Shown here piece after piece: positions 24,742 through 34,058 of a stretch of 64,000 nt of DNA. Under the pieces are notes generated by a model, which saw nothing but the letters and a program-made list of their open reading frames with translations, was not told the origin of the DNA and did no database searches. Position 1 is the first letter of the stretch; every line of letters begins with the position of its first letter. Source of the stretch: an uncultured Haliea sp. (GTDB taxonomy: Bacteria; Pseudomonadota; Gammaproteobacteria; Pseudomonadales; Halieaceae); NCBI GenBank assembly GCA_947258585.1, contig CAMYIZ010000047.1:1-64000 (forward strand), read 5' to 3'. The position numbers and the translations under genes are program-made.

Positions 24742-25655
24742 GGGCGCATCCAGTAGCCTCCGACGTCGCATGGATGGTCGTGGTTGCGCTGCTCTGGGCT
24801 ATTTGTTTCCCGTTCATCGTGATCGGGCTGCCGGATGCCCCACCCCTGCCATTTGCCGCCTTGCGTGCCTTTCTTGCCGGGGGGCTGCTTGTCTTTGTGG
24901 GCATTGTGCAGCGGCGTCGCGGGCCTTATCTGCTCAATTTCCGTAACCTGGGACACCTGGGATTGATTGGATTGTCGTACACGGCAATGGGCTTTGGCGG
25001 CATGTTTCTGGGCGCCGGGCACTTATCACCGGGGCTGGCAACGGTACTGGCAAGTATTCAACCCCTCTTTGCCGCGGCGATCGCCGCCGGCTGGCTTGGA
25101 GAAACCCTGAAACTCAAGGGGATAGCCGGGCTTGTCATCGGTTTCCTGGGTGTGGCCTTGCTGTCGTGGCCGGGATTCGGCGGCAACAATGACGGCTACC
25201 TCTGGGGAATTACCTGGGTGTTAATGGCGGCCATCGGAACTGCAATAGGTAATATTCTGTTAAAAAAGGAAGCTGGAGGGGGTATCGCCATACCCATGGC
25301 AATCCAACTTTTGATCGGTGGCGGCATACTCTTGCTCGTTTCAGCACTGGCCGGTGAGCGCTGGAACGTTGGCTGGACAATCCGGTTCACTGGCTCCCTG
25401 CTTATTCTCTCGGCACTGGCGACACCTGCGATGATCTTTTTGTGGTTCGGACTTCTGGCTCGTGCGCCTTTGAACCAACTGAACGTCTTCAGCTTTCTAA
25501 CACCGGTGTTTGGCCTGCTGATTGGTTATTGGTTTTTTGAAGAAAGGCTGCAACCTGTCCAGGCACTGGGCATTCTGGTCGTCCTTTGCGGCATAGCACT
25601 TATGCAAGCAAGAAACGCCGTCCTCGAACCTGGCAATGAGGTAACGCCTTCTTAA
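24738..25655 (+). CDS. EamA/DMT-family transporter
   Basis: The 305-residue membrane protein has ten helices in two EamA repeats. Typical segments are VALLWAICFPFIVIGLPDAPP with LPFAALRAFLAGGLL, TAMGFGGMFLGAGHLSPGLATVLASIQPLFAAAIA and, in the second repeat, LFWLVRAPLNQLNVFSFLTPVFGLLIG-like sequence. The start was placed at ATG 24738, because the 39 codons upstream in the frame encode no membrane segment. Such transporters move amino acids or other small metabolites; the substrate cannot be read. A link to metal resistance is not evident. Confidence 0.85.
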   Translation: MRAHPVASDVAWMVVVALLWAICFPFIVIGLPDAPPLPFAALRAFLAGGLLVFVGIVQRRRGPYLLNFRNLGHLGLIGLSYTAMGFGGMFLGAGHLSPGLATVLASIQPLFAAAIAAGWLGETLKLKGIAGLVIGFLGVALLSWPGFGGNNDGYLWGITWVLMAAIGTAIGNILLKKEAGGGIAIPMAIQLLIGGGILLLVSALAGERWNVGWTIRFTGSLLILSALATPAMIFLWFGLLARAPLNQLNVFSFLTPVFGLLIGYWFFEERLQPVQALGILVVLCGIALMQARNAVLEPGNEVTPS

Positions 25656-25716
25656 CACTGAAACCAATACGCTTTCTGAATGGACTGATGGGGGAAACCA
25701 AAAACCGGAGCCGCTT

Positions 25717-26322
25717 ATGATCGAACGAATACGCCAAGGGGCATTTATCGGCAAGGAATACAGACGCAACCCACGCTTTCCAGAACTGCCACTGGCGGGG
25801 TTCGGTTTTCTGGCGCATTTCGTTTGGGAGATGCTGCAGGTGCCCTTATTCACCGGGATGGCGGAGGCATCTCACGGCTCGGTGGTTTGGTTGTGCACAC
25901 GGGCTACGGGCGGCGATGTCCTGATTCTAGTGGCCAGTTTCTGGCTGGCATCGATCGCCTGTGGAAATCGGCAGTGGCTCCTGGAGGGCGAGCGGAAGCC
26001 AGCCGTCATTCTGGTTGTCACGGCACTCGTCGTGACGATCGCTTTGGAATGGCTGGCGACTGGTCCACTGGAACGGTGGGCGTACGCGGACTCCATGCCG
26101 ATCATTCCACTGCTGGATGTTGGCCTGGCCCCGCTGCTACAATGGTTGCTGTTGCCACCGTTAATCATGTGGCTGGTGCGCCGACACATGCTCGGCCATA
26201 TCGCTCTTCGGTCAGACAGCTCAGGCTATTCTTCTCGAAATATTGGCAAGTCAGGCCAAGGAAAGGCTCTAACTCCAACCAGGCACATTGACGAAACACG
26301 CTCTTCAACACAGAATCGATAA
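25717..26322 (+). CDS. Integral membrane protein of unknown function
   Basis: The 201-residue protein has about five hydrophobic segments between residues 25 and 160, including AGFGFLAHFVWEMLQVPLF with a conserved-looking HFxWEMxQ motif. The last 40 residues are hydrophilic and Ser/Arg-rich. I know similar proteins from proteobacterial metal islands but no function. ATG 25717 was chosen as start. It is 61 bp after the EamA gene and 44 bp before another small membrane protein, so they may share a transcript. Confidence 0.55.
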   Translation: MIERIRQGAFIGKEYRRNPRFPELPLAGFGFLAHFVWEMLQVPLFTGMAEASHGSVVWLCTRATGGDVLILVASFWLASIACGNRQWLLEGERKPAVILVVTALVVTIALEWLATGPLERWAYADSMPIIPLLDVGLAPLLQWLLLPPLIMWLVRRHMLGHIALRSDSSGYSSRNIGKSGQGKALTPTRHIDETRSSTQNR

Positions 26323-26366
26323 GGGTAAAAAGCCATTTATGCCACAACCAAGAGAGGAAATACGAT

Positions 26367-26648
26367 ATGAATAATTCGAATGCAACTGGCATCCATTTAC
26401 GTATCGCCCCGTTAGGCAACAGCCTGTCTCTGCTGCTGGTTATCAGCTACCTGCTGTGCGTGGGCTTTGGGCTGCTCGCTCCGGTGCAGATGCGCATGTA
26501 TGAGGCGTGGGCGCCGTTGTTGCCTGGTTTCGAATGGCTTACGTGGCCGGGATTTCTGATTGGCCTGGTGGAAGTCTATTTATACGGTTGGTATATCGCG
26601 GTTTTGTTCGTTCCCCTGTTCCGCTGGTTTTCCAGAAACAAAAACTAA
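26367..26648 (+). CDS. Small two-helix membrane protein, unknown
   Basis: A 93-residue protein with two predicted helices (SLSLLLVISYLLCVGFGLL and LIGLVEVYLYGWYIAVLFVPL) separated by MRMYEAWAPLLPGFEWLTWP. The end is basic (FRWFSRNKN). The start at ATG 26367 is preceded by AGAGGAAA. No family was assigned with confidence. The layout resembles DUF5676-type proteins found in metal islands. Confidence 0.55.
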   Translation: MNNSNATGIHLRIAPLGNSLSLLLVISYLLCVGFGLLAPVQMRMYEAWAPLLPGFEWLTWPGFLIGLVEVYLYGWYIAVLFVPLFRWFSRNKN

Positions 26649-26704
26649 GGCACATTGCAAGCAGCTACTCACCAATTGGTCAGTTATCCAGGTCGAAGTA
26701 GCCA

Positions 26705-27877
26705 TTAGAGCCAATGTCTCGCACTCCAGCCGATGAATTCGGCCATTCTAGCGCTCAACGGCCGCCGCGACCAAGGCTCTTGCCGAACCTCAAGCGACTC
26801 ATTCAGGTCGCTCTCGAAGATGGTCGCCAGGGCTGCATTCAGAGCGTGGCAGTCTGCCGCCAGATTGAGTTCATGATTGATAAACAGGCTTCGGTAATCA
26901 AGGTTGGCCGTTCCCACCGTACTCCAGTCGTCGTCCACGATCAGGGTCTTGGCATGTAATACACGGGGTTGGTATTCGAAAATCCGGATGCCTGACGCCA
27001 GCAACGTGGAATAGGCCGCTCGCGCGGCCCATTGAACGAAGGGCACATCGTTCTTTCCGGGCACCAGCACTCTGACATCGACACCATCCGATGCCGCCCG
27101 GCATAGGTCACGCTGGATTCCCGAATCCGGCACAAAATACGGTGTGGTGAGCCACACCCGTTTGCGCGCAGCCTTGAAATGGTCTTTCAGATGGCAACGC
27201 AGGCGAAAACGGCAGGCTCGACCGTGATTGGTGAGCAGCGTTATCCCATCCTCGTTGCCACCGCACTGCCACTCCAGATCTCCCCTTGCAAAGGATTCAA
27301 AAGCTTTGCGCGCATCGTCAACCACCGGGCCGGCGAGACGGAAATGTGTATCGCGCCACCGGGCATCCCCGGATACCCTTCTCGAGTTGAGCGCCGTGAT
27401 ATTGAAGCCGCCCAGGTACGCGACCTCGTCGTCGACCACGGCGAGCTTGCGATGATTACGCCGGTGAAACAACCAGGGTTTGCGCCATTGCCAAGGGTGG
27501 CACCAGACAAATCTGACGCCCGATGCCTTCAAGCGATGAGCCGATCCGCCGGAGAAGCCGAACTTGGAGCCCAATGCATCGACCCTCACCCGTACATCCA
27601 GGCCACGTCGACTGCAATCAGTGAGAACCTTCAAAAATTCCCGCCCTATAGCGTCGTCGGCAAAAATATAGGACTCCAGCCAGACCCGCCGTCGCGCAGA
27701 GGAAAAATCGGAAAGCATGGCGTCAAACAGGGTGTCACCCTCAACAAAAACCCGAATGTCATTACCAGCGCACTCGGCGGCGAGCATTCCACTTTCATTC
27801 TTACTCTCCGCTCTCATAAGCATAGGTATAGCCACAGAATTTGATTTGATGCGGGGACTCTGTAACGGTAACCTCAT
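26705..27877 (-). CDS. Phospholipase D-type cardiolipin synthase, ClsB-like
   Basis: This protein (up to 390 residues; ATG 27823 or 27817 are likelier starts) has two HKD-type motifs of the phospholipase D superfamily. HRRNHRKLAVVDDEVAYLGG is near the middle, with HxNxxK replaced by HRNHRK; HAKTLIVDDDWSTVGTANLD lies towards the end. Two such motifs form the active site that makes cardiolipin from phosphatidylglycerol-type lipids. No N-terminal membrane helix is seen, as in the ClsB type. It is on the strand opposite to its neighbours. A link to metal stress could be membrane remodelling, but this is a guess. Confidence 0.8.
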   Translation of the reverse strand: MRLPLQSPRIKSNSVAIPMLMRAESKNESGMLAAECAGNDIRVFVEGDTLFDAMLSDFSSARRRVWLESYIFADDAIGREFLKVLTDCSRRGLDVRVRVDALGSKFGFSGGSAHRLKASGVRFVWCHPWQWRKPWLFHRRNHRKLAVVDDEVAYLGGFNITALNSRRVSGDARWRDTHFRLAGPVVDDARKAFESFARGDLEWQCGGNEDGITLLTNHGRACRFRLRCHLKDHFKAARKRVWLTTPYFVPDSGIQRDLCRAASDGVDVRVLVPGKNDVPFVQWAARAAYSTLLASGIRIFEYQPRVLHAKTLIVDDDWSTVGTANLDYRSLFINHELNLAADCHALNAALATIFESDLNESLEVRQEPWSRRPLSARMAEFIGWSARHWL

Positions 27878-27950
27878 TGTGCCACAAGCAAACCCCGACT
27901 GGCATGCGCGCTAATCATAGACCAACGCCAATAAAAACAGAGGACAACTC

Positions 27951-29225
27951 TTGCAATCAATCAATAACGCTCCAGGACAGACAGAAGCAGAAAGGCTCAA
28001 CCAACACTGCGTCTGCGTCACTCTCGATCGACCGGCAATCGTCGACAATCTCGTCAGCCAGCTGGGGGAAAATGCCAAGGAGATCCTTTCCAGCACGACC
28101 TGGCAGCAATTCTTCTCCAATGCCGCCGTCTTCGTTCCCGGTCAGGATTTGGACCATATGCAGTACATTGTCCAGGCCCTGGAGACCGCTGCCGCACTCC
28201 CCGACTATCAGCAACGAGTGCTGTCCTGGGCCCCGCGTAATGCACAGCTCAATCCCGGACCTGTGGGTGCCTTTATGGGTTATGACTTCCACCTCGGCGA
28301 GGAAGGGCCCCGCCTTATCGAAGTCAATACCAACGCCGGGGGCGCGTTCCTTAATGCCGTACTCGCCCGAGCTCAACTGCAATGCTGCGGTGACGCTACG
28401 CGTGCGTCCTGGGCCGAAGACTTCGATGCTGCGGTGATCGCCCAGTTCGAGAGTGAATGGCGCGCCCAGCGGGGCAGCGAACGCCCCGAGAGCATCGCGA
28501 TCGTCGATGATAAGCCTACGGAGCAGTACCTCTACCCCGAATTCCGACTGGCGCAGCAGCTATTGCGAAATCATGGGATCGAATGCGTCATACTCTCACC
28601 CTCTGACCTCAGATATGAGTCAGGCACGTTATACGCTGGCGACAAGCGAATCGACCTGGTTTACAACCGTTTGGTGGATTTTGGGCTGGAAGCGCCAGAA
28701 CACGCCGCCTTGCGCTCGGCCTGGTTGGACGGCGGCGCCGTTATCACCCCCAACCCCCGCACCCATGGGCTGTTCGGGGACAAACGCAATTTGGCCGTAT
28801 TGTCAGACCAAACGACCCTACTGGAGTGGGGCTTGAGCGCTGAAGACGCCGATTTACTTCGCCGTGGCATTCCGCACACCGTGCCGGTCACCGCCAGTAA
28901 CGGGGAGGAGCTGTGGCAACAGCGACGGCAGTGGTTCTTCAAACCTGTGGCGGGCCATGGCAGTAAGGGCGTGTACCGGGGCAGTAAACTCACCAAAAGC
29001 ACCTTTGCCCGGATTCTCGATAGTCACTATGTCGCTCAGGCCTATGTGCCCCCCTCCGAGCGTCTGGTGCTGGTGGATAGCGAGCGGGACATGCTCAAGG
29101 TGGACGTGCGCCTGTACACCTATCGCGGCGCCCTACTCCTGGCGGCGGCAAGGCTGTACCGGGGCCAGACCACCAATTTTCGTACCCCAGGCGGGGGCTT
29201 TGCGCCTTTACTGCTGATGGAGTGA
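27951..29225 (+). CDS. ATP-grasp-fold protein of unknown substrate
   Basis: The 424-residue protein starts with TTG after AGAGGA. The N-terminal half has GYDFHLGEEGPRLIEVNTNAGG, an ATP-grasp-like metal/nucleotide site, and ESIAIVDDKPTEQYLYPEF. The C-terminal half has LVYNRLVDFGLE, HGLFGDKRNLAVLSDQ and WFFKPVAGHGSKGVYRG, with the Lys of nucleotide binding and a Gly-rich loop, then DVRLYTYRGALLLAAARLYRGQTTNFRTPGGG. This resembles amide-bond ligases such as glutathionylspermidine-synthase-like or circularly permuted ATP-grasp enzymes. No substrate or partner gene is evident. The gene is monocistronic between two minus-strand genes. Confidence 0.65.
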   Translation: MQSINNAPGQTEAERLNQHCVCVTLDRPAIVDNLVSQLGENAKEILSSTTWQQFFSNAAVFVPGQDLDHMQYIVQALETAAALPDYQQRVLSWAPRNAQLNPGPVGAFMGYDFHLGEEGPRLIEVNTNAGGAFLNAVLARAQLQCCGDATRASWAEDFDAAVIAQFESEWRAQRGSERPESIAIVDDKPTEQYLYPEFRLAQQLLRNHGIECVILSPSDLRYESGTLYAGDKRIDLVYNRLVDFGLEAPEHAALRSAWLDGGAVITPNPRTHGLFGDKRNLAVLSDQTTLLEWGLSAEDADLLRRGIPHTVPVTASNGEELWQQRRQWFFKPVAGHGSKGVYRGSKLTKSTFARILDSHYVAQAYVPPSERLVLVDSERDMLKVDVRLYTYRGALLLAAARLYRGQTTNFRTPGGGFAPLLLME

Positions 29226-29275
29226 TCGCAGCCAACCGCAAACCGATACATGAGCAAACGGGCCAGCACGGCTGC

Positions 29276-29734
29276 TTACAAATCGTCCATTCGCTCTACC
29301 TGCCGGACCAATCGCTTGGTTTCGTGTTCTTCCATAGCCAGCAGCGATTGCACAAGTTCCGCGGCTTCCCGAATTTCTGCCTTACCCATGAGCGATTGGT
29401 AAAGACTGATAATTTGCTCGTGAAAATCAAACACTTCAGCGCTAATGCCATCGGCATCCAGTTTGGCGTAGTGATCATCGCACACCAAATGTGTCGTAAT
29501 GGGGTTGTGCGGTATGTAATCATAGACATAAGTGTGTGCTGCTTTGGCGTCGGCCTGGCGTTCAAAGGCCGCCACCATTTTCTCCATTTCAGTTTCGTGA
29601 GACGCCAGATACTCAAGCAGCATTGCGGCGCGCTCATCACCGTGGCGCGAAGCGCAATGGGCCAGGCATTCCGCCAGTTTCGCATGCAGTTTTCGGGTCC
29701 ATTCGATCAGGTCAAAAAACGTCCTAACTTCCAT
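29276..29734 (-). CDS. Ferritin-like/hemerythrin-like helical protein, unknown
   Basis: The 152-residue protein is all-helical, with repeated ExxH-like pairs: LHAKLAECLAHCASRHGDER, EYLASHETEMEKMVAAFE and LLAMEEHETKRLVRQVER. Such spacing suggests a four-helix bundle with a metal site, like DUF-type rubrerythrin relatives. The start is MEVRTFFDLIEWTRKLHA. It is the last gene of a minus-strand run that begins at 34956 with the cop operon. Binding of iron or another metal is inferred from the pattern, not known. Confidence 0.55.
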   Translation of the reverse strand: MEVRTFFDLIEWTRKLHAKLAECLAHCASRHGDERAAMLLEYLASHETEMEKMVAAFERQADAKAAHTYVYDYIPHNPITTHLVCDDHYAKLDADGISAEVFDFHEQIISLYQSLMGKAEIREAAELVQSLLAMEEHETKRLVRQVERMDDL

Positions 29735-29807
29735 AATCGATTCGTTCCTCTATAACTAAAAAAAATGGTTTTATCGACCAGCGGCCAATTTGTGTGGGTG
29801 CCGATGT

Positions 29808-30032
29808 TCAGTCTTCGTGATCTCCCACTTTGTTGGCCGGCCAGTCTGCAAACGGCAGGAAATAAAGGAGAAGGAGATTGACGACGGGAATCAGTATCAG
29901 GACTCCCATCCAGCCCGGATAGCCAATGCGCTGGCAGATACGCCAGACAGGGGTGACGACCACAACGGCAACAACCAGCATCCACAGCCAGTGCCCCGCC
30001 CACATTGTGTTACCAAACACGTGATCTCCCAT
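29808..30032 (-). CDS. Small membrane protein in the cop run
   Basis: A 74-residue protein with two hydrophobic segments (WLWMLVVAVVVVTPVWRI and MGVLILIPVVNLLLLYFLPF) and a Trp-rich middle RIGYPGWMG. This Gly-Trp-Met arrangement resembles small DUF805-like or similar two-helix proteins, but I give no family. The gene is 31 bp downstream of the APC permease and 73 bp upstream of the ferritin-like gene, all on the minus strand. Confidence 0.6.
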   Translation of the reverse strand: MGDHVFGNTMWAGHWLWMLVVAVVVVTPVWRICQRIGYPGWMGVLILIPVVNLLLLYFLPFADWPANKVGDHED

Positions 30033-30063
30033 TATGTATGATCCTCCGTTTCAAGCCCGGGTT

Positions 30064-31416
30064 TCAGTGGTGGTGTGCATGGGAATTCTCCTCACCCGTT
30101 TGCCTGGCCCGCGCCGAGCTTTTCAGGAAAATCTGTTCGGCAATCGCAATAATGATCATCGTCAGGATGGCTACGCCAATTACAAAGGGATCGGAATTCA
30201 GCTTGACCCAGACAAAACCTCCGAGTGCGAGTAAATCGAGGAAAATCGCCGTAGCTGGCACCCACGCCCTGGCCCCGATGTCCTCGCGCAGGTAGCGAAT
30301 GACGCCCCAATGAATGGCAATGTCCATGATCAGGTAAAAGACGATACCCAGCGCCGCAATCCGGGAGAGGTCAAAGAATGCGGTCAGGGCCAAGCCGAGA
30401 ACTACAGTGTAGACCAACGTGTGCTTCTGGATGCTGCCCGACATGCCGAAGTGACTGTGGGGCACCAGCTTCATTTCCGTCAGCATTGCCAGCATGCGCG
30501 AGACCGCAAAAATGCTGGCCAGAATACCGCCGGCGGTCGCCATCATGGCAATGGCCACCGTGAACCAGACGCCATACTCGCCCAATGCCGGTCGGGCGGC
30601 AGCGGCGAGGGAGTAGTCCCGTGTCTCGATAATTTCGGCAAGCGAAAGATTGCTCGCCACGGCAAAGCCGACCAGGGTGTAGATCACCACGCAGGCTGCG
30701 ATGGAAATCACGATGGCACGACCAACGTTCCGTGTTGGATCTTTCACCTCGGAGCCACTGTTGGTAATCGTGGTGAAGCCCTTGAACGCCAATATCCCGA
30801 GTGCGGTCGCACCCAGGAAATTGCCCACGGTCCCGGTCTCGCCCGGGTTTGAGAAGTCGACTGAAAGACTGTCAGCGATCCAGATTCCCACCAGCCCGAA
30901 AATGAGTATGCCCGCGATTTTCAAGACCCCGATGAAGGAGGCCACACCCTGAATCAGTCGATTACCGGAAAGATTCACCAGAAAGGCGGCGAGAATGAGT
31001 GATACGCCGAGAACAGGCACCATCATGCCGCTCTCGTCGCCCCCAAAAAGCTGCATGGTATAGGCGCCGAACGTGCGGGCCAGAAAGCTTTGGGCGATTA
31101 CCATCGAGAAGTACATCAGCAAGGCATTGAAGGCCGTCGGCAACCGGTCTCCGTAGGCCTTGTGCAGATACATTGCGATGCCGCCAGCGGATGGATAGGC
31201 ATCGGAAATCTTGATGTAGGAATAAGCGCTGAATGAGACGATGACAGCCGCCGCAAGAAACGCCAGGGGAAACAGCACGCCGGTCATCTGCGCCATCTGC
31301 CCCGTCAGGGCAAAGATACCGGCGCCGATCATGACACCGGTGCCCAGCATCACAGTCCCTGGCAACGTCAGGCTTCCTTCCTTGTAACGCGTTGTTCTGT
31401 CTTCCACCTCAGCCAT
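30064..31416 (-). CDS. APC-family amino acid permease with His-rich tail
   Basis: The 450-residue membrane protein has twelve helices of the amino acid/polyamine/organocation type. LGTGVMIGAGIFALTGQ near residue 25 is the TM1 signature, and GFTTITNSGSEVKDPTRNVGRAI is the conserved TM6-7 region. The last residues EENSHAHHH may bind metal. ATG 31416 follows GGAGGA and was preferred to 31443. It lies 36 bp downstream of copB in the cop operon; permeases of this type are not part of classic copABCD. Its N-terminal region resembles the one fused to the ATPase at 21777. Confidence 0.88.
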   Translation of the reverse strand: MAEVEDRTTRYKEGSLTLPGTVMLGTGVMIGAGIFALTGQMAQMTGVLFPLAFLAAAVIVSFSAYSYIKISDAYPSAGGIAMYLHKAYGDRLPTAFNALLMYFSMVIAQSFLARTFGAYTMQLFGGDESGMMVPVLGVSLILAAFLVNLSGNRLIQGVASFIGVLKIAGILIFGLVGIWIADSLSVDFSNPGETGTVGNFLGATALGILAFKGFTTITNSGSEVKDPTRNVGRAIVISIAACVVIYTLVGFAVASNLSLAEIIETRDYSLAAAARPALGEYGVWFTVAIAMMATAGGILASIFAVSRMLAMLTEMKLVPHSHFGMSGSIQKHTLVYTVVLGLALTAFFDLSRIAALGIVFYLIMDIAIHWGVIRYLREDIGARAWVPATAIFLDLLALGGFVWVKLNSDPFVIGVAILTMIIIAIAEQIFLKSSARARQTGEENSHAHHH

Positions 31417-31452
31417 GAATCCTCCGGTTGTCTGTTTGCTCAATCTATTTTG

Positions 31453-32202
31453 CTAGAACCACATACGAACGCCGACAACGACGCCAATTTCGGACTCATC
31501 GCCACCTTGATCGCGAACCCGATCAGCCTTGTCGCCCAAGGCGCGGCTCCAGTAGACACCAATGTAAGGGGCAAGCTCTCTGGACAGTTCGTAGCGATAG
31601 CGCAATCCCATACGCACGTTATTGAATCCACTGGGGCGGTCATACTCTTCGGCGTCAGTCAATGCCGCGCCCATCTCCAGACGTGGCTGTAAATACGACA
31701 ACTGAGACAGACGAATATCGTATTCTGCTTCGATGTTCACAGCAATATCTCCGTCTTCGTTGACAGTGAGAGAGTTATCCATTTCGAAGCGATAGGGCGC
31801 CATACCAAACAGACTGAAAACCAGGTAGTTTTCCCGCTCTGCGCCCGACGCGATCGATCCCCGCGTACCAAGCCCCCCTTGTATTTCCCAAAATGGTGCG
31901 ATCAGGCGGCTGGCCAGTAACTCTGCACTCTCCAGCTCCGCAGGCTCGCCGTCATCCGACCTGTTCTCCCCTTCGCTCTTGAAATAGATTCGATTTCTAT
32001 CTCCACCGTACCAAGCGAGCATATCCCAGACGATCAAGTCCTCATCATTGTCCGTTCGGGTAACTTCCAGTCGGTCGAACAGCACCTGACCGGTGCGATA
32101 CGACTTGATGGGCTCCGGCCAGTGGTCTTCAGCGTGGCCGGCAAACAGCGGAACGCTCATTCCTGCCAACGATAGAGACATCACAATTTTCAGAGTCCTC
32201 AT
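31453..32202 (-). CDS. copB: CopB/PcoB outer-membrane copper-resistance protein
   Basis: The 249-residue protein has a signal peptide and a beta-barrel of the CopB/PcoB type. LVWDMLAWYGGDRNRIYFKSEG, a strand-rich middle ERENYLVFSLFGMAPYRFEMD and the end GVVVGVRMWF (terminal Phe for BamA recognition) are typical. The Met-rich linker found in many CopB proteins is missing; this is the short form with only the barrel domain. The start at ATG 32202 follows GGGGGA and lies 10 bp after copA. It probably acts in binding or release of copper in the outer membrane. Confidence 0.88.
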   Translation of the reverse strand: MRTLKIVMSLSLAGMSVPLFAGHAEDHWPEPIKSYRTGQVLFDRLEVTRTDNDEDLIVWDMLAWYGGDRNRIYFKSEGENRSDDGEPAELESAELLASRLIAPFWEIQGGLGTRGSIASGAERENYLVFSLFGMAPYRFEMDNSLTVNEDGDIAVNIEAEYDIRLSQLSYLQPRLEMGAALTDAEEYDRPSGFNNVRMGLRYRYELSRELAPYIGVYWSRALGDKADRVRDQGGDESEIGVVVGVRMWF

Positions 32203-32212
32203 GGATCCCCCT

Positions 32213-33988
32213 TTAACTGACATTGACTACGCGGAACATTCCCGCCTTCATGTGATAGAGGAGATGGCAGTGGAAGGCCCAGCTGCCGGGTGCGTCGGCA
32301 CTGATCTGCAACGAGACTACTTCACTGGGTTTGAGACTGATGGTGTGCTTCCTCGGGCGCGGATACTGGCCGTTCTCAAGCTCCATCCACATGCCGTGCA
32401 GATGTATGGGATGGTCCATCATGGTGTCGTTTACCATGATCAAACGCAGGCGTTCGCCATGGTGAAATTGCACCGGCCCATCGACCTCGGTAAATTTCAC
32501 ACCGTCAAAAGACCACATGTATCTTTCCATATTGCCGGTGAGATGGAGCTCGATGTCACGCTCCGGCTCCCGTTCGTCTGGCCAGGGATGGGCACCCACA
32601 AGATCGCCGTAGACCAGCACACGATGACTGACACCTTCAAGACCCACGCCCGGTTCGTTAAGCCGGCTGACCGGGTTTCTGGCGATCATGGCCGCGCCGG
32701 GGCCGTGCCCGCCTGGTGCGTGCTCGATACCGAGGTCCGGCGCTGAAGGCTGTTGCGGCTTCCTGTTCATATTTTCGTCGTAGCTGTCGTGCATGCCATG
32801 GTGGCCCTTCATGCCGGATTTATCCCTTCCAGAGGACTCCATATCCATGCCACTCATTTCATGGGACATTCCCATGGCCGCCATGCCGCGTTCCGGCACC
32901 GATCGTAATTCGGGCACTATCGCTTCCTGTCCCAATTCCGTCGAAAGTGTGCCCCGCACGTAGCCACTGCGATCCAAGCTTTCCGCAAACAGCGTATAGG
33001 GTCGATCACCTTTCGGGGTAACAATCACATCGTAAGTCTCCGCCACCCCGATCCGGAATTCATCCACTGTAACGGGTTTGACCGGCTGGCCGTCTGCCGA
33101 GACCACGGTCATCTCAAGGCCGGGAATGCGGAAATCAAAAAACGACATGGCCGAGCCGTTAATGATTCTCAGGCGGATTTTTTCCCCGGGCTTGTAAAGC
33201 GCCGTCCAGTTGGTTGCGTTATCGCGACCATTCATCAGATAGGTATAAGTGGATCCGGTCACATCCAGCAGATCCCGGGCACTCATGCGCATTCGGTTCC
33301 ACATGGAGCGTTCTTCCCAGGTTTTGGCCAGCCCCTGGCTGCGGATATCGGCCAGAGTGTCACCCAGCGTTCGCTGCTGGTAGTTGTAATACCCCTCCGC
33401 TACTGTGAGGTTGCGGAATACCTCGTAGGGATCTTCAAAGGTCCAGTCGCTCAGAATAATGACGTGCTCCCGATCTGAACCAATATCACCGTCCCCCGGG
33501 TCAATCACAAGCGGTCCAAGATGACCTAACTGTTCCTGCAGTCCCGAGTGACTGTGATACCAATAGGTCCCACTCTGCTGAACATCGTACTCGTAATGAA
33601 AGGTCTCTCCGGGCTTGATACCCGGAAAACTAACGCCGGGTACGCCGTCCATGTTCTCGGGCAGAATGATCCCATGCCAATGAATGGACGTGTCCTCATC
33701 CAACGCATTGGTGACGTTTAGTCGGGCTCGCTGCCCTTCTTTCAGCCTGATCAGCGGCCCGGGCATGTTACCGTTGATGGTAATCGGCCTGCCGATTCTT
33801 CCACCGATATTCAGGTTTTCCCGGCGAATATGCAGATCGACTGGATTGTCGGCTTTGATGACCTCGCCATAGCTTCGACCCATTGGATAGGCCCAGGCCG
33901 GGGCGATTTTGGCCAGGGCAAGGGCTGATGCCGTTCCGATTGCTGATTTGATAAACCGTCGACGGCCTTCTGCTATTGGTTTTTCCAT
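32213..33988 (-). CDS. copA: CopA/PcoA multicopper oxidase
   Basis: The 591-residue protein has a Tat signal (GRRRFIKSAIG) and four copper-ligand motifs: HWHGIILP, WYHSHSGLQEQ, HPIHLHGMWMEL and HCHLLYHMKAGM. Between the second and third cupredoxin domains is a Met-rich segment with MGMSHEMSGMDMESSG. Such periplasmic enzymes oxidise Cu(I) to Cu(II) and bind extra copper. Start at ATG 33988 precedes the Tat motif. It lies 10 bp before copB and 70 bp after the cytochrome gene, in the order of plasmid-borne copAB operons. Confidence 0.93.
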   Translation of the reverse strand: MEKPIAEGRRRFIKSAIGTASALALAKIAPAWAYPMGRSYGEVIKADNPVDLHIRRENLNIGGRIGRPITINGNMPGPLIRLKEGQRARLNVTNALDEDTSIHWHGIILPENMDGVPGVSFPGIKPGETFHYEYDVQQSGTYWYHSHSGLQEQLGHLGPLVIDPGDGDIGSDREHVIILSDWTFEDPYEVFRNLTVAEGYYNYQQRTLGDTLADIRSQGLAKTWEERSMWNRMRMSARDLLDVTGSTYTYLMNGRDNATNWTALYKPGEKIRLRIINGSAMSFFDFRIPGLEMTVVSADGQPVKPVTVDEFRIGVAETYDVIVTPKGDRPYTLFAESLDRSGYVRGTLSTELGQEAIVPELRSVPERGMAAMGMSHEMSGMDMESSGRDKSGMKGHHGMHDSYDENMNRKPQQPSAPDLGIEHAPGGHGPGAAMIARNPVSRLNEPGVGLEGVSHRVLVYGDLVGAHPWPDEREPERDIELHLTGNMERYMWSFDGVKFTEVDGPVQFHHGERLRLIMVNDTMMDHPIHLHGMWMELENGQYPRPRKHTISLKPSEVVSLQISADAPGSWAFHCHLLYHMKAGMFRVVNVS

Positions 33989-34058
33989 CGCATAACCTCG
34001 TATTTTTCGCAATAGTAATGCGGGCTACGGATCCCTCGCACTGCACGATATTCCCTCG

